64,000 nucleotides of DNA from assembly GCF_015831355.1 (NCBI RefSeq), contig NZ_JADWYR010000002.1, positions 372,001-436,000 on the forward strand, written 5' to 3'. Position 1 is the first letter of the stretch. Each line of letters opens with the position of its first letter. Source of the DNA: Panacibacter microcysteis (GTDB lineage: Bacteria; Bacteroidota; Bacteroidia; Chitinophagales; Chitinophagaceae). The position numbers and the translations under genes are program-made. This document shows positions 35,051 to 42,910 of this stretch, in pieces. The notes under the pieces are model-generated. The model did no database searches, had not been told where the DNA came from, and saw only the letters and a program-made list of their open reading frames with translations.

Positions 35051-35261
35051 ATAGATTTATCTAGGCTTGCAGGCAACGAGCAGGGCTTTATGCAGGTTGG
35101 GAATTGTTATTCGTCCGCCCACAACCGCTGCCGATTGAAAATATAAAGCTGAATTTAAGAACTAAAGTTGAAAGTTGTTTGTCCAGCCCGAACCACAGCC
35201 CGGATTTGTAATTGGCTGATGTTTGCTGGTCATGCCCAACTAAACCTTATGTTGATAGCAG
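35051..35261 (-). other. Spacer of a cassette-like array (S3)
   Basis: 211 bp between the DUF3592 gene and the extended stop of the PH-domain gene. It carries a GCAGCGGTTGTGGGCGGACG segment (minus strand) related to the CAGCGGTTACGGGCTGACG segment of the spacer at 33352, plus a GACGAATA motif. Confidence 0.35.
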
Positions 35262-35894
35262 TCATTCTTTGGGCTCATACTTCGTTTTATAGCCTGGGTT
35301 TATGTCCGGTCGCAAGGCGTTTGGATAATTAAAATCTGTCTTTATATTTAAAGATGTCTGCTTAACCATTTTGAAAACTTCCTAGGGGTTTTCAATTGCA
35401 CTCCAACTGTCATATAATTTTGTGGTGTTTCCTTCGTCTGTTTGTGTCCTGCCGCTAAAAAATCGTATAGTCCCAACATTGTACATTTTCTCTACAACAC
35501 TTACAGTAATTTCCATGTCAGAAATTTTATCATAGTCTATTGTTTTGAAGTCAGTTCCAATAAAACCAGAACGCATCATAATTCTTTTGTCAGTATATGA
35601 GTAAGCCATGTTTGAAAAAGAAAATAGCTTTTTCAAGAAAGTGAACAGCCCTGCAACCAAAGGAATAAGTCCAAATAGCCAAAAAAAGGATAGTGAGTTA
35701 TTGTCGCCGTTTGAACCGAAATTTCTCGCTGTCAAAAGCCAAGCTATTGCAAATCCAATTGTAATTATTCCGCCTAAGACCCCTGTAAAAATGAATGGAA
35801 TAAATTTAGGTTTCCCTGTCCAAAGAATTTCTTCTTTGTCATCTTTAATGCTTTCAAATTCTGGTAGTAAATCTTTGTCGTTTGTTGAAGCCAT
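35262..35894 (-). pseudogene. PH-domain membrane protein interrupted by an in-frame amber codon
   Basis: The frame encodes two membrane helices (IPFIFTGVLGGIITIGFAIA and SFFWLFGLIPLVAGLFTFL) and a bacterial PH domain (YSYTDKRIMMRSGFIGTDFK, YDKISDMEITVSVVEKMYNV, IRFFSG). It reaches a TAG at 35382-35384 after AIENP, giving a 170-residue product. The same frame then continues in coding style for 39 codons (EVFKMVKQTSLNIKTDFNYP, ALRPDINPGYKTKYEPKE) to a TGA at 35262. PH-domain relatives usually read IENPyeVyk here, so TAG probably replaces a Tyr codon. This is a nonsense mutation or a readthrough site. Function unknown. Confidence 0.7.
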
Positions 35895-36115
35895 AAATTT
35901 TTAGGGTGTTTGATTTTGCAATTGCTACCAACACAAATATAATAGCAATATGTCAGCATTTTAAAAAATCATATATCATTAAATGCTATCACTGTCGATC
36001 CGCCGTTTTGGTATTACAGAGTTGCTTTAACCCACTGTTTAAGTTGTCATTATCTTTTTAAGCAAGCAGCCAATAACAAGCACATGTGCGTGATCAGTGG
36101 CAAGCAAGCTAACCC

Positions 36116-36198
36116 GCAACGCCACAGCCGCCATAAAAACGGAACGTACAAGTGAGTGACACAACAGGTGATGCCATGCAAAACTGCTGCCGGCTACC
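36116..36198 (-). repeat. Intergenic repeat, type A, long form
   Basis: An exact core at 36147-36166 on the minus strand. Read that way: GCCGGCAGCAG, GGCATCACCT, core, GTTCCGTTTTTATGGCGGC. This is one of the best complete copies. Confidence 0.9.
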
Positions 36199-36242
36199 TG
36201 ATGCCTTATTTTTTTTATCAGTAACTGTCATGAAAATGTAAG

Positions 36243-36275
36243 TTTCCCGATTGCGTAAGACGATTTCCCGATTGC
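36243..36275 (+). promoter_or_regulatory. Direct repeat upstream of the siderophore receptor
   Basis: TTTCCCGATTGC occurs twice, at 36243-36254 and 36264-36275, with a period of 21 bp, two helical turns. This is the layout bound by AraC- or LytTR-type activators. The receptor start at 36328 is 53 bp downstream of the second copy. Confidence 0.5.
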
Positions 36276-36327
36276 TACACGTAATGTGTTGAGACAAAAG
36301 CAATTTCGCGGAAATATTTTAAATAAG

Positions 36328-38742
36328 ATGAGCAGTATGTACCCACAGTTTAGATGTAAATATTTCTTTTTTGTTTTATTGTTTGTATTATCATTTCTCC
36401 AGGTTGTGGCCGGTGATAATGAGAATGAAGATGGTCTTGGCGGCGTAAAGGGAAAGGTGACCACTACCGATAACAAACCCGCAGCAATGGTAACGGTAAG
36501 TATTAACGGCACTAAAAAAAGTACGCTTACCGGCGATGATGGCGCCTTCATAATACGCAATGTACAGCCTGGTAATTATGAGCTGGAACTATCGCTGGTT
36601 GGCTATGAGACTGTAACCGCGGGCATAACCATTGAAGCAAACAAGACCAGCGCGGTTGCCATACAACTAAAGGTGTCTGAGAAGCAGTTGCAGGAAGTAA
36701 TTGTAAGCAGCGGTGCTGTTGGTTACAAGTCAAATGTAGCCTCTTCTACACTGCGCCTGCAAACACCGCTTATTGAAGTACCACAAAATATACAGGTTAT
36801 TACCAACAGGGTACTGAAAGATCAGCAGATACTCAGCATGAGCGATGGCGTAATACGCAATGTAAGCGGCGCCATGCGACTGGAACACTGGGGCGATATG
36901 TACACCAACATTAACATGCGCGGCTCCAGGGCTTCTGAATTCAGGAACGGTATGAACATTATTACTTCTTACTGGAGCCCGCTTACACAGGATATGAGTT
37001 TTGTAGATCACATAGAGTTTGTAAAAGGCCCTGCAGGTTTTATGATGTCTGTGGGTGAACCGTCCGGCATTTTTAACGTGGTTACCAAGAAGCCTACCGG
37101 CGTTAACAAAGGAGAGGTGAACGTTACAATGGGCAGCTACGATCTTTACCGCGCATCGCTGGATTTGGATGGCAAATTTGATAAAGAGGGCAAACTGTTG
37201 TACCGCTTTAATATGGCCGGACAAACACAAAATTCTTTCCGCCCTTACGAGTACAACAACCGCTATGCTATTGCGCCGGTCATTACATATAAGCTTGATG
37301 ATAAAACAACACTTACCGCAGAGTATAACCTGCAAAAGGTAAAGACATCCAATGTAGGCAGCTACTATGTTTTTTCAACGAAAGGTTATGCAGTACTGCC
37401 ACGCAACTTTACCACGCTCGATCCGGGTTTGGAACCCACCTACATTACAGACCAGAGCATTACCGTAAACCTGCAGCACCGCTTTAGCGATAACTGGAAA
37501 GTAACAGCGCAGGCAGCTTACTTTGATTATGCGGCACAGGGCTCAAGCTCATGGCCGGGCTATGTGGGTGCAGACAGCATGATACGCGGCATCAGCATAT
37601 GGGATGCAGCAGCCACGGCTAAAATAGGGCAGTTATTTGTAAATGGTTCGGTAGAAACAGGGGCCGTGAAACACCGCATTCTTGTTGGCCTCGACGCAAA
37701 CGACAAAGAATATTTTGCCGACTGGAACCAATACCACGCGCTGGATACAGACGATTCCAAGTTTAGCTTCAATAATCCTGTATATGGTTTTCCTTCCAAC
37801 GGTTATCCTGTTTGGGACAGGTCTAAAAGTCTTACCCAACGCGCAGGTGTTTACGGCCACGTGGCACAGTCTTATACCGGCTTATATGTGCAGGACGAAC
37901 TGGGCTTTTTCAATAATGTGCTTCGTGTAACGCTTGCCGGCCGCTACAGCAATGTGAAAAATACCAACTATGGTACTGTTTCCAGTGCAGAAAAAATTAC
38001 CCCACGTGTTGGTGCAAGTGTTTCTATAGATCGCCAGACCGCAGTGTATGCGTTGTACGACCAGGCTTTTGTGCCACAGTCGGGCGTTAAGAGAGATGGC
38101 AGCACCATAAAACCGCTTACCGGCAACAATATGGAAGTGGGTATAAAAAGAGACTGGCTGGGTGGAAAGGTTAGTACCAGTCTTGCCGTATACCGCATTC
38201 TTAAAAACAATGAAAATTCAACAGACCCCGCCGATCCTTCGGGCAGGTTTGTGGTGCAGCTTGGTCAAACAAGGGCACAGGGTGTTGAGTTTGATATACG
38301 TGGAGAGCTCTTTCCCGGCTTAACGGCAACAGCCAATTATGCATTAACAGACAATCAAATTACCAAGGCAGATACCGCCGCCGCATCGCAATTAAATATT
38401 GGCAATAAAGTGCCGGGCTATGCAAAACATACTGCCAATGCGTGGCTGAACTACAGGATCAATAATGGCGCGTTAAAAGGCCTTGGTATTTCAGGTGGTT
38501 TTACCTTTCTTGGCGAGCGCAGTACATGGTCGTGGGCAGGTGCTGTTAAGAGCGCACAATTGCCTGACTACACAAAATTTGATGCAGGAATTTTCTGGGA
38601 AAAAGATAAGTTTCGTGTAGCATTGAATGTGTATAACCTTGCAGATACTTACCTGTACTCAGGTGCAGCTTATGCCGACTATTACTACTGGCAGGCAGAA
38701 CCCGGCCGCAACTGGAGATTGGGTATTACTTACAGGTTCTAA
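36328..38742 (+). CDS. TonB-dependent siderophore-type receptor with carboxypeptidase-like N-terminal domain
   Basis: An outer-membrane receptor of about 804 residues. After the signal peptide (FFFVLLFVLSFLQVVAG) comes a carboxypeptidase-regulatory-like beta-sandwich (GKVTTTDNKPAAMVTVSING ... GNYELELSLVGYETV). The plug follows (SSTLRLQTPLIEVPQNIQVI, NINMRGSRASEFRNGMNI, FVKGPAGFMMSVGEPSGIFN) and the barrel ends in RNWRLGITYRF. The IEVPQNIQVIT and KGPAGFM-GEPSG-NVVTKKP motifs are those of FhuA/FpvA-like siderophore receptors. The frame extends to 36286; Met at 36328 or 36337 suits the signal peptide better. A 21-bp-phased direct repeat lies upstream. A flavin reductase gene nearby (39519) could reduce imported ferric iron. 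Confidence 0.85.
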   Translation: MSSMYPQFRCKYFFFVLLFVLSFLQVVAGDNENEDGLGGVKGKVTTTDNKPAAMVTVSINGTKKSTLTGDDGAFIIRNVQPGNYELELSLVGYETVTAGITIEANKTSAVAIQLKVSEKQLQEVIVSSGAVGYKSNVASSTLRLQTPLIEVPQNIQVITNRVLKDQQILSMSDGVIRNVSGAMRLEHWGDMYTNINMRGSRASEFRNGMNIITSYWSPLTQDMSFVDHIEFVKGPAGFMMSVGEPSGIFNVVTKKPTGVNKGEVNVTMGSYDLYRASLDLDGKFDKEGKLLYRFNMAGQTQNSFRPYEYNNRYAIAPVITYKLDDKTTLTAEYNLQKVKTSNVGSYYVFSTKGYAVLPRNFTTLDPGLEPTYITDQSITVNLQHRFSDNWKVTAQAAYFDYAAQGSSSWPGYVGADSMIRGISIWDAAATAKIGQLFVNGSVETGAVKHRILVGLDANDKEYFADWNQYHALDTDDSKFSFNNPVYGFPSNGYPVWDRSKSLTQRAGVYGHVAQSYTGLYVQDELGFFNNVLRVTLAGRYSNVKNTNYGTVSSAEKITPRVGASVSIDRQTAVYALYDQAFVPQSGVKRDGSTIKPLTGNNMEVGIKRDWLGGKVSTSLAVYRILKNNENSTDPADPSGRFVVQLGQTRAQGVEFDIRGELFPGLTATANYALTDNQITKADTAAASQLNIGNKVPGYAKHTANAWLNYRINNGALKGLGISGGFTFLGERSTWSWAGAVKSAQLPDYTKFDAGIFWEKDKFRVALNVYNLADTYLYSGAAYADYYYWQAEPGRNWRLGITYRF

Positions 38743-38762
38743 GACCGGCATCACTTTATATA

Positions 38763-38792
38763 AAAGCCAATGCGTTTACAGCATTGGCTTTT
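38763..38792 (+). terminator. Terminator of the siderophore receptor gene
   Basis: AAAAGCCAATGC / GCATTGGCTTTT, a 12-bp stem with a 7-nt loop and T run, 20 bp after the stop. Confidence 0.9.
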
Positions 38793-38795
38793 TTT

Positions 38796-38870
38796 ATGTA
38801 CCCGGCGGCATTACTACTATTAAGCTTCTGTTGCGTCGCACACTTGTACGAATGGATCTTTATTCGGCAT
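38796..38870 (+). repeat. Intergenic repeat, type B, full left arm
   Basis: The core at 38830-38849 is GTTGCGTCGCACACTTGTAC, one base from consensus. The left arm ATGTACCCGGCGGCATTACT matches 14219 and 47963. It lies just after a terminator, between convergent genes. Confidence 0.9.
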
Positions 38871-38926
38871 GGTGCAACTTTCTTTCAGCATATACATCCC
38901 TCTTGTGTGCTGTATGTAATACACAA

Positions 38927-38960
38927 AAAAAATCCTGCTGAATAAAAGCAGGATTTTTTT
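38927..38960. terminator. Terminator of the PepSY-like gene
   Basis: A 9-bp perfect stem AATCCTGCT / AGCAGGATT with T tracts on both strands, immediately after the minus-strand gene at 38968. Confidence 0.85.
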
Positions 38961-38967
38961 ATCAGGT

Positions 38968-39417
38968 TTAAACACCCGGTGTTTCTTTTTCCAGTTGACC
39001 ATCTTTCGTAAAGAACAGAAACAGTTTTTGCACCGCACTTTTTTCTATATAAATACGGTAAACATTTTTGTTGTCGTCGTTTTCTATCCAGTACACGGAA
39101 CCTTTTGTCCAGTCTGTGTATTTACTCTTTTCAAAACCGTCCTTTACCGCTTTTGGTAAAGCATCATAACTGTCTATTTTTTTCATCGTTTCTTTCCATT
39201 CGCCTTTGGTCGTAAACTCGGCCGTGTACGCTGCGCCGCCGCTGTTAAAACTAGCCTGGAAGTTGGTCAGTTTGTCTTTCCATTCTACTTTATCTGCGTT
39301 AGGAAATTTTTGTTTAAACGCCTCCGTAACTTCTGCGGGTACCTTTCTTATTTGTGCAGAAAGCTGTACCGAGGTAAAAATTGCCACACTTAAAAACAAT
39401 AATGCGATCTTTTTCAT
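38968..39417 (-). CDS. Periplasmic PepSY-like protein
   Basis: The 149-residue protein has a signal peptide (MKKIALLFLSVAIFTSVQLSAQ) and PepSY-like repeats: VPAEVTEAFKQKFPNADKVEWKDK, then LPKAVKDGFEKSKYTDWTKG. The pairing of an amphipathic helix ending in FPnA..V.W with a following beta-hairpin is the hallmark of the Bacteroidota PepSY-like/beta-lactamase-inhibitor-like domain. Such proteins are periplasmic; their role is unknown. It is convergent with the siderophore receptor and divergent from the flavin reductase gene (102 bp). Confidence 0.75.
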   Translation of the reverse strand: MKKIALLFLSVAIFTSVQLSAQIRKVPAEVTEAFKQKFPNADKVEWKDKLTNFQASFNSGGAAYTAEFTTKGEWKETMKKIDSYDALPKAVKDGFEKSKYTDWTKGSVYWIENDDNKNVYRIYIEKSAVQKLFLFFTKDGQLEKETPGV

Positions 39418-39518
39418 TTTGATTAGCTATTTGTGAATAATGATCAGGTTATGCAAACATCATGCAGACTTTAAAAAACAAATACGGGCTACATTTGTTT
39501 AACGCTAAAAACCAGGTT

Positions 39519-40187
39519 ATGGAAAATATAAAAGTGAAAATATTGGCGGTTGATCAGGTAACGCACAACGTAAGATCATTCAAACTCGAAAAGCCGGATG
39601 GCTATGTATACACGCCAGGACAGGCAACTGAATTGTCAATATTAAAACCCGGCTGGGAAACGGAGAAAAGACCTTTCACCTTTACATCATTACCGGGTGC
39701 CGATCATCTTGAGTTTACCATCAAATGCTATACAGATCACGATGGAGTTACCAACCAGCTCGCAAAAGCTGTATCTGGAGATGTACTTGAAATTGGTGAT
39801 GCGTGGGGCACTATAACGTACAAAGGAGAAGGTATTTTTATAGCCGGCGGCGCCGGTGTAACGCCTTTTATTGCCATCCTGCGTTCACTGCATGCGCAGC
39901 AAAAGATCGGCAATAATCAACTGATATTTTCCAACAAAACTTTACAGGATATTCTACTCAGAGAAGAGTTTGAACACATACTGGGCACAAACTTCATCAA
40001 CATTATAACGCAGGAGTTTACAGAAGCATATCATCACGGCAAGATCGACAAAACATTTTTGGAACAGAATATTGCCAATTTCGATCAGCCTTTTTATGTA
40101 TGTGGCCCGGATGCTTTTACTGCACACATTCTGGGGACATTAAAGTCACTTGGCGCAAATGCAGAAAGCCTGGTGTTTGAGAAATAA
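39519..40187 (+). CDS. FAD/NAD(P)H flavodoxin/ferredoxin reductase-like protein
   Basis: The 222-residue oxidoreductase has a FAD-binding beta-barrel with EKRPFTFTSLP (the RxYS/T flavin motif), YTDHDGVTNQLAKAVSGDVL and an NAD(P)-binding domain with IAGGAGVTPFIAILRSL and YVCGPDAFTAHI. These match ferredoxin-NADP+ reductase family proteins without an iron-sulfur domain. It moves electrons between NAD(P)H and a flavodoxin, ferredoxin or ferric complex. It is cytoplasmic. The frame runs to 39462, but Met at 39519 starts the barrel strand (MENIKVKILAVDQ). Proximity to the siderophore receptor suggests, but does not prove, a ferric-reductase role. Confidence 0.8.
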   Translation: MENIKVKILAVDQVTHNVRSFKLEKPDGYVYTPGQATELSILKPGWETEKRPFTFTSLPGADHLEFTIKCYTDHDGVTNQLAKAVSGDVLEIGDAWGTITYKGEGIFIAGGAGVTPFIAILRSLHAQQKIGNNQLIFSNKTLQDILLREEFEHILGTNFINIITQEFTEAYHHGKIDKTFLEQNIANFDQPFYVCGPDAFTAHILGTLKSLGANAESLVFEK

Positions 40188-40198
40188 TACAATCCTAT

Positions 40199-40546
40199 TT
40201 ACTGGCATAGTGCAAATGCATCATTTAATATCCCGTTGATCAGTTTCAGCGGGATATCCTTTTCCGGGTCAACCAGTAGTATTTTCATGCGTGCCCGTTT
40301 TTCGCTGATAAGCAATGGATGATTTATTTTGTTTCCTTCCACAATGCCTATATATGGTTGCATAAGTTTTTTATGTACCCATAGGTAGCAACACATTTTG
40401 TTGTTATAACAGTAGCATGGCATTCCATATTTCCACACTTCTTTTATATGCACATCCAGCGCTTGTATATGTGCTCTTAAAAAGAGCAGGCAGCTTTTAT
40501 TTGGTTCAGCCTGCTGTAAAAAATATTGGTCTATAGTGCGTAGCAT
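40199..40546 (-). CDS. DUF1801 (YdhG-like) protein
   Basis: The 115-residue protein matches the DUF1801/YdhG family: an N-terminal IDQYFLQQAEPNKSCLLFLR helix, EVWKYGMPCYCYNNKMCCYLWVHKK and a C-terminal PLKLINGILNDAFALC. The family is a small TBP-like fold of unknown function. It is cytoplasmic. The genes flanking it are divergent or convergent and give no functional hint. The start at 40546 is the first Met and fits the family length. Confidence 0.75.
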   Translation of the reverse strand: MLRTIDQYFLQQAEPNKSCLLFLRAHIQALDVHIKEVWKYGMPCYCYNNKMCCYLWVHKKLMQPYIGIVEGNKINHPLLISEKRARMKILLVDPEKDIPLKLINGILNDAFALCQ

Positions 40547-40681
40547 ATATAAAGGTATTAGAACAACGGGAGTTATAATGGACTATGTAAACCTGTAATA
40601 AACTTACACAATTACAGTGCAACACAACTTTAACCGGTGTTTTTTTTGCAAACATAACCTCAACACTTTGTTAAAGCGATT

Positions 40682-40704
40682 CATTGTGTTAAACCAACAC
40701 AATG
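40682..40704. promoter_or_regulatory. Perfect dyad upstream of the Lys-rich secreted protein
   Basis: CATTGTGTT / AACACAATG, a 9-bp perfect inverted repeat with a 5-nt spacer, ends 34 bp before the ATG at 40739. A TATATTTA box follows at 40717-40724. There is no T run after it, so an operator is more likely than a terminator. Confidence 0.45.
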
Positions 40705-40738
40705 AAACCGGTTCTGTATATTTATAAAATTTACAACA

Positions 40739-41053
40739 ATGAAAAAATCAATTTTAATCGCCGCATGCAGCCTTATACTTGGCGCATCCACATATGCCGC
40801 ACCATACAGCAGTCAACATATAAAGAAACAGGCAAAAGTGCAGGTGGCAGATCGCAGGCAAAAACACAAAGACACTAAACAGCTGAAGGATGATCAATCA
40901 CAGTTTCATAGAGATCAAAAAAGTGGCGCATCGGCCACAACAATGAAACACGATGGAAAAAATGTGGTAAAAGATAAAGTGGCAGTACATAAAGACAAGC
41001 AGGCCGTTAAGGACGTTGATCAAAAAGATAAAAAAGTAGTACCGAATAAATAA
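40739..41053 (+). CDS. Small secreted Lys/Asp-rich protein
   Basis: The 104-residue protein starts with a clear signal peptide (MKKSILIAACSLILGASTYA). The mature part is nearly all charged or polar: KHKDTKQLKDDQSQFHRDQK, KHDGKNVVKDKVAVHKDKQA and VKDVDQKDKK. It has no hydrophobic core and is predicted disordered. No family was recognised. It is followed by a strong terminator and preceded by a dyad, so it is monocistronic and may be regulated as a stress or envelope protein. Function unknown. Confidence 0.6.
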   Translation: MKKSILIAACSLILGASTYAAPYSSQHIKKQAKVQVADRRQKHKDTKQLKDDQSQFHRDQKSGASATTMKHDGKNVVKDKVAVHKDKQAVKDVDQKDKKVVPNK

Positions 41054-41085
41054 GCTGGCAGTTTTCGAATTAGTCATTCATGGTT

Positions 41086-41114
41086 TAAAAACCGGCGCAC
41101 AACGCCGGTTTTTT
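41086..41114 (+). terminator. Terminator of the Lys-rich secreted protein gene
   Basis: AACCGGCG / CGCCGGTT with a 5-nt loop and a T run, 35 bp after the stop. Confidence 0.9.
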
Positions 41115-41485
41115 ATGTTGAAATTCCTTTCCTGCATTTGGGGCATTCGCGCCTCACTTACAAAATAAATACCGTGCATGCCCTCTCCTGATTATCGGGG
41201 TCATTTGCCAATCTTAGATAATATTGTATTTTTTATTATATAACGTTTTCGCGTTACTGCACCCAGATAATTTTGAAATCGGAATTATATATAACCCTAT
41301 AACATTTGTGATAAGCCATCAATCATAAAAGATGGTATGGCGAGGTCATGCACAAAATGTTTGATATAAATAAAAAGGCCTTCCGGGCTATCAAAAAATC
41401 ATTTTGCCTTAGCGCAATGATAGACGCATATTCAGGCATAATCTTTTTATTCATTTCAGTATTGTTAATCTAAAAACACCTTTTT
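41115..41485. other. Intergenic region upstream of the BON-domain gene
   Basis: About 370 bp of AT-rich DNA without a convincing gene. No type A or B repeat is present. The promoter of the BON gene should lie here; I could not identify it. Confidence 0.55.
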
Positions 41486-42652
41486 ATGGAACAGGATCGT
41501 AACAGAAGAAACCAGGATGAAAATAACTGGAACCAGGATCGTGATCGCCGCCGTACTTCAGATGCCAACCAGGTACATGACTATGAAGGCGATACCGGAA
41601 GGCAATTCAACCGTGGTAGTTATGACAACGACCAGTGGAACGATAATGAGTGGAACCGCAGAAGCTCAGAATACGGCGGGCGTGGTGGCCAGGATTACGG
41701 CAGGCAGGGTAATGACTGGAACCAACAGGGTGGCCAGCGCAGTGCGCAACAGGATGATTATAGCCGCAACTGGCAGCAGGGCCGTGGGGGCAGGAGCGAT
41801 AATGAAAGTGCCTATGGCAACACGAACCGCTGGAATGAAGACGAAAGCTATAATGATTATAACGACCAGCGCTCTGGTAACAACATGAGCCGCCAAAATT
41901 ATGGCCTGGGCCGCAGTAATTTTGATCGCTCATCAAACTGGGGTAATGCAGGCAATATGAGCAATTCGCCAAACCGGGGTAACCAATCCGGCAGAAGCAA
42001 TGCAGGAGGCTCAGACCGTTACAATGGTGGCTATAATTCAGAAAGCAACTACGGCAGCGGTAGTCAAGACCGTGGAGATTGGGAACAGGGTTCACGCTAT
42101 GGTAGCAATGTGCCCGATTATTATGGCAGCAACTATGGCACAAGCGGTGACGGGTACAATAATCGTTATGGAAATGCCGGGCAACCATCGCAGGGTAGCC
42201 GCTTTAACCAGGGTTCGCCATATGGAAACAGCTATGGTAACAACAGCCAGCAAGGCACAGGCGGTATGTATGGTGGTCACCGCGGTAAAGGCCCAAAAGG
42301 TTATGAAAGGTCAGAACAGCGTATCAAAGAAGACATCAGCGATCGTTTAATGGATGATGATGATATAGACGCGTCAGAGATTGACATTACCGTAAAGGCC
42401 GGCGAAGTAACACTTACAGGCACCGTTAGTGACAAACAAACAAAACGCCGCATTGAAGACATGATAGAATCTATGTCGGGCGTAAAAAATGTACAAAATA
42501 ACCTGCGTGTGCAATCTTCTCAGCAGGAGAGTGGCCGCACAAAAGATTCATCTAAACAAAGCAATGGTCAAAGCAATGATGCTGCAGGCAAACAGTCTGC
42601 TACCACAAGCTCGGCAGTAAAAGGCGAGCGCGAAAAAGTGCACCATAATTAG
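41486..42652 (+). CDS. BON-domain protein with a long disordered N-terminal region
   Basis: Of 388 residues, the first 265 or so are a low-complexity region rich in Asn, Gly, Arg, Ser, Gln and Tyr (YGRQGNDWNQQGGQR, NYGSGSQDRGDWEQG, with several RGG and GYN motifs). A linker GKGPKGYERSEQRIKEDISD leads to one BON domain (about 280-345: DIDASEIDITVKAGEVTLTG, QTKRRIEDMIESMSGVKNV), and an acidic/basic tail follows. BON domains bind phospholipid or are linked to osmotic stress. No signal peptide or TM segment is visible, so this BON protein appears cytoplasmic or unconventionally located. The N-terminal composition is like condensate-forming, RNA-binding-type regions. Confidence 0.75.
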   Translation: MEQDRNRRNQDENNWNQDRDRRRTSDANQVHDYEGDTGRQFNRGSYDNDQWNDNEWNRRSSEYGGRGGQDYGRQGNDWNQQGGQRSAQQDDYSRNWQQGRGGRSDNESAYGNTNRWNEDESYNDYNDQRSGNNMSRQNYGLGRSNFDRSSNWGNAGNMSNSPNRGNQSGRSNAGGSDRYNGGYNSESNYGSGSQDRGDWEQGSRYGSNVPDYYGSNYGTSGDGYNNRYGNAGQPSQGSRFNQGSPYGNSYGNNSQQGTGGMYGGHRGKGPKGYERSEQRIKEDISDRLMDDDDIDASEIDITVKAGEVTLTGTVSDKQTKRRIEDMIESMSGVKNVQNNLRVQSSQQESGRTKDSSKQSNGQSNDAAGKQSATTSSAVKGEREKVHHN

Positions 42653-42678
42653 GTATTTAACGAATGCTTGCAACAATG

Positions 42679-42708
42679 AAAACCGCAGCACACACGCTGC
42701 GGTTTTTT
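42679..42708 (+). terminator. Terminator of the BON-domain gene
   Basis: AACCGCAGC / GCTGCGGTT, a 9-bp perfect stem with a T run, 28 bp after the stop. Confidence 0.9.
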
Positions 42709-42721
42709 ATGTTATTAAAAC

Positions 42722-42800
42722 AATGATGTACTTAGCTGCAGTACATGTGGCATCGCCTGTTGTGTCACTCACTTGTACTGGGGACCTTTGCGCAGCAGCG
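42722..42800 (+). repeat. Intergenic repeat, type A, long form
   Basis: An exact core at 42759-42778, preceded by GTACATGTGGCATCGCCT. The right flank (TGGGGACC) differs from the usual GTTCCG, and the motif GCGCAGCAGCGC follows. Confidence 0.85.
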
Positions 42801-42910
42801 CGAAGTATTTGCCAGTAGAAAAACCAGGCGTATCTGTAATATGAATGATCTATCTTGCAAGTAAGTACGGAACCCAACATGAATCAAATACATTAAACCC
42901 ATATTTAAAC

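Larger units (their letters stand above)
35895..36327. other. Divergent intergenic region
   Basis: About 430 bp between the PH-domain gene and the siderophore receptor. It holds a type A repeat (36116) and a pair of 12-bp direct repeats (36243). Nothing else was recognised. Confidence 0.6.

Noticed and set aside
33352-35261. Canonical integron attC sites in the spacers
   Set aside because: CCGCTAAC and GTTACGG segments are suggestive, but they do not match the RYYYAAC/GTTRRRY rule as a paired site and no integrase is present. Kept only as a cassette-like finding.
41607-42188. A 193-residue Cys/His-rich frame antisense to the BON-domain gene
   Set aside because: It mirrors the low-complexity codons of the real gene; there is no independent evidence for it.
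42787-42803. GCGCAGCAGCGC as a terminator
   Set aside because: The stem is only 4 bp and has no T run. It is probably part of a repeat flank.
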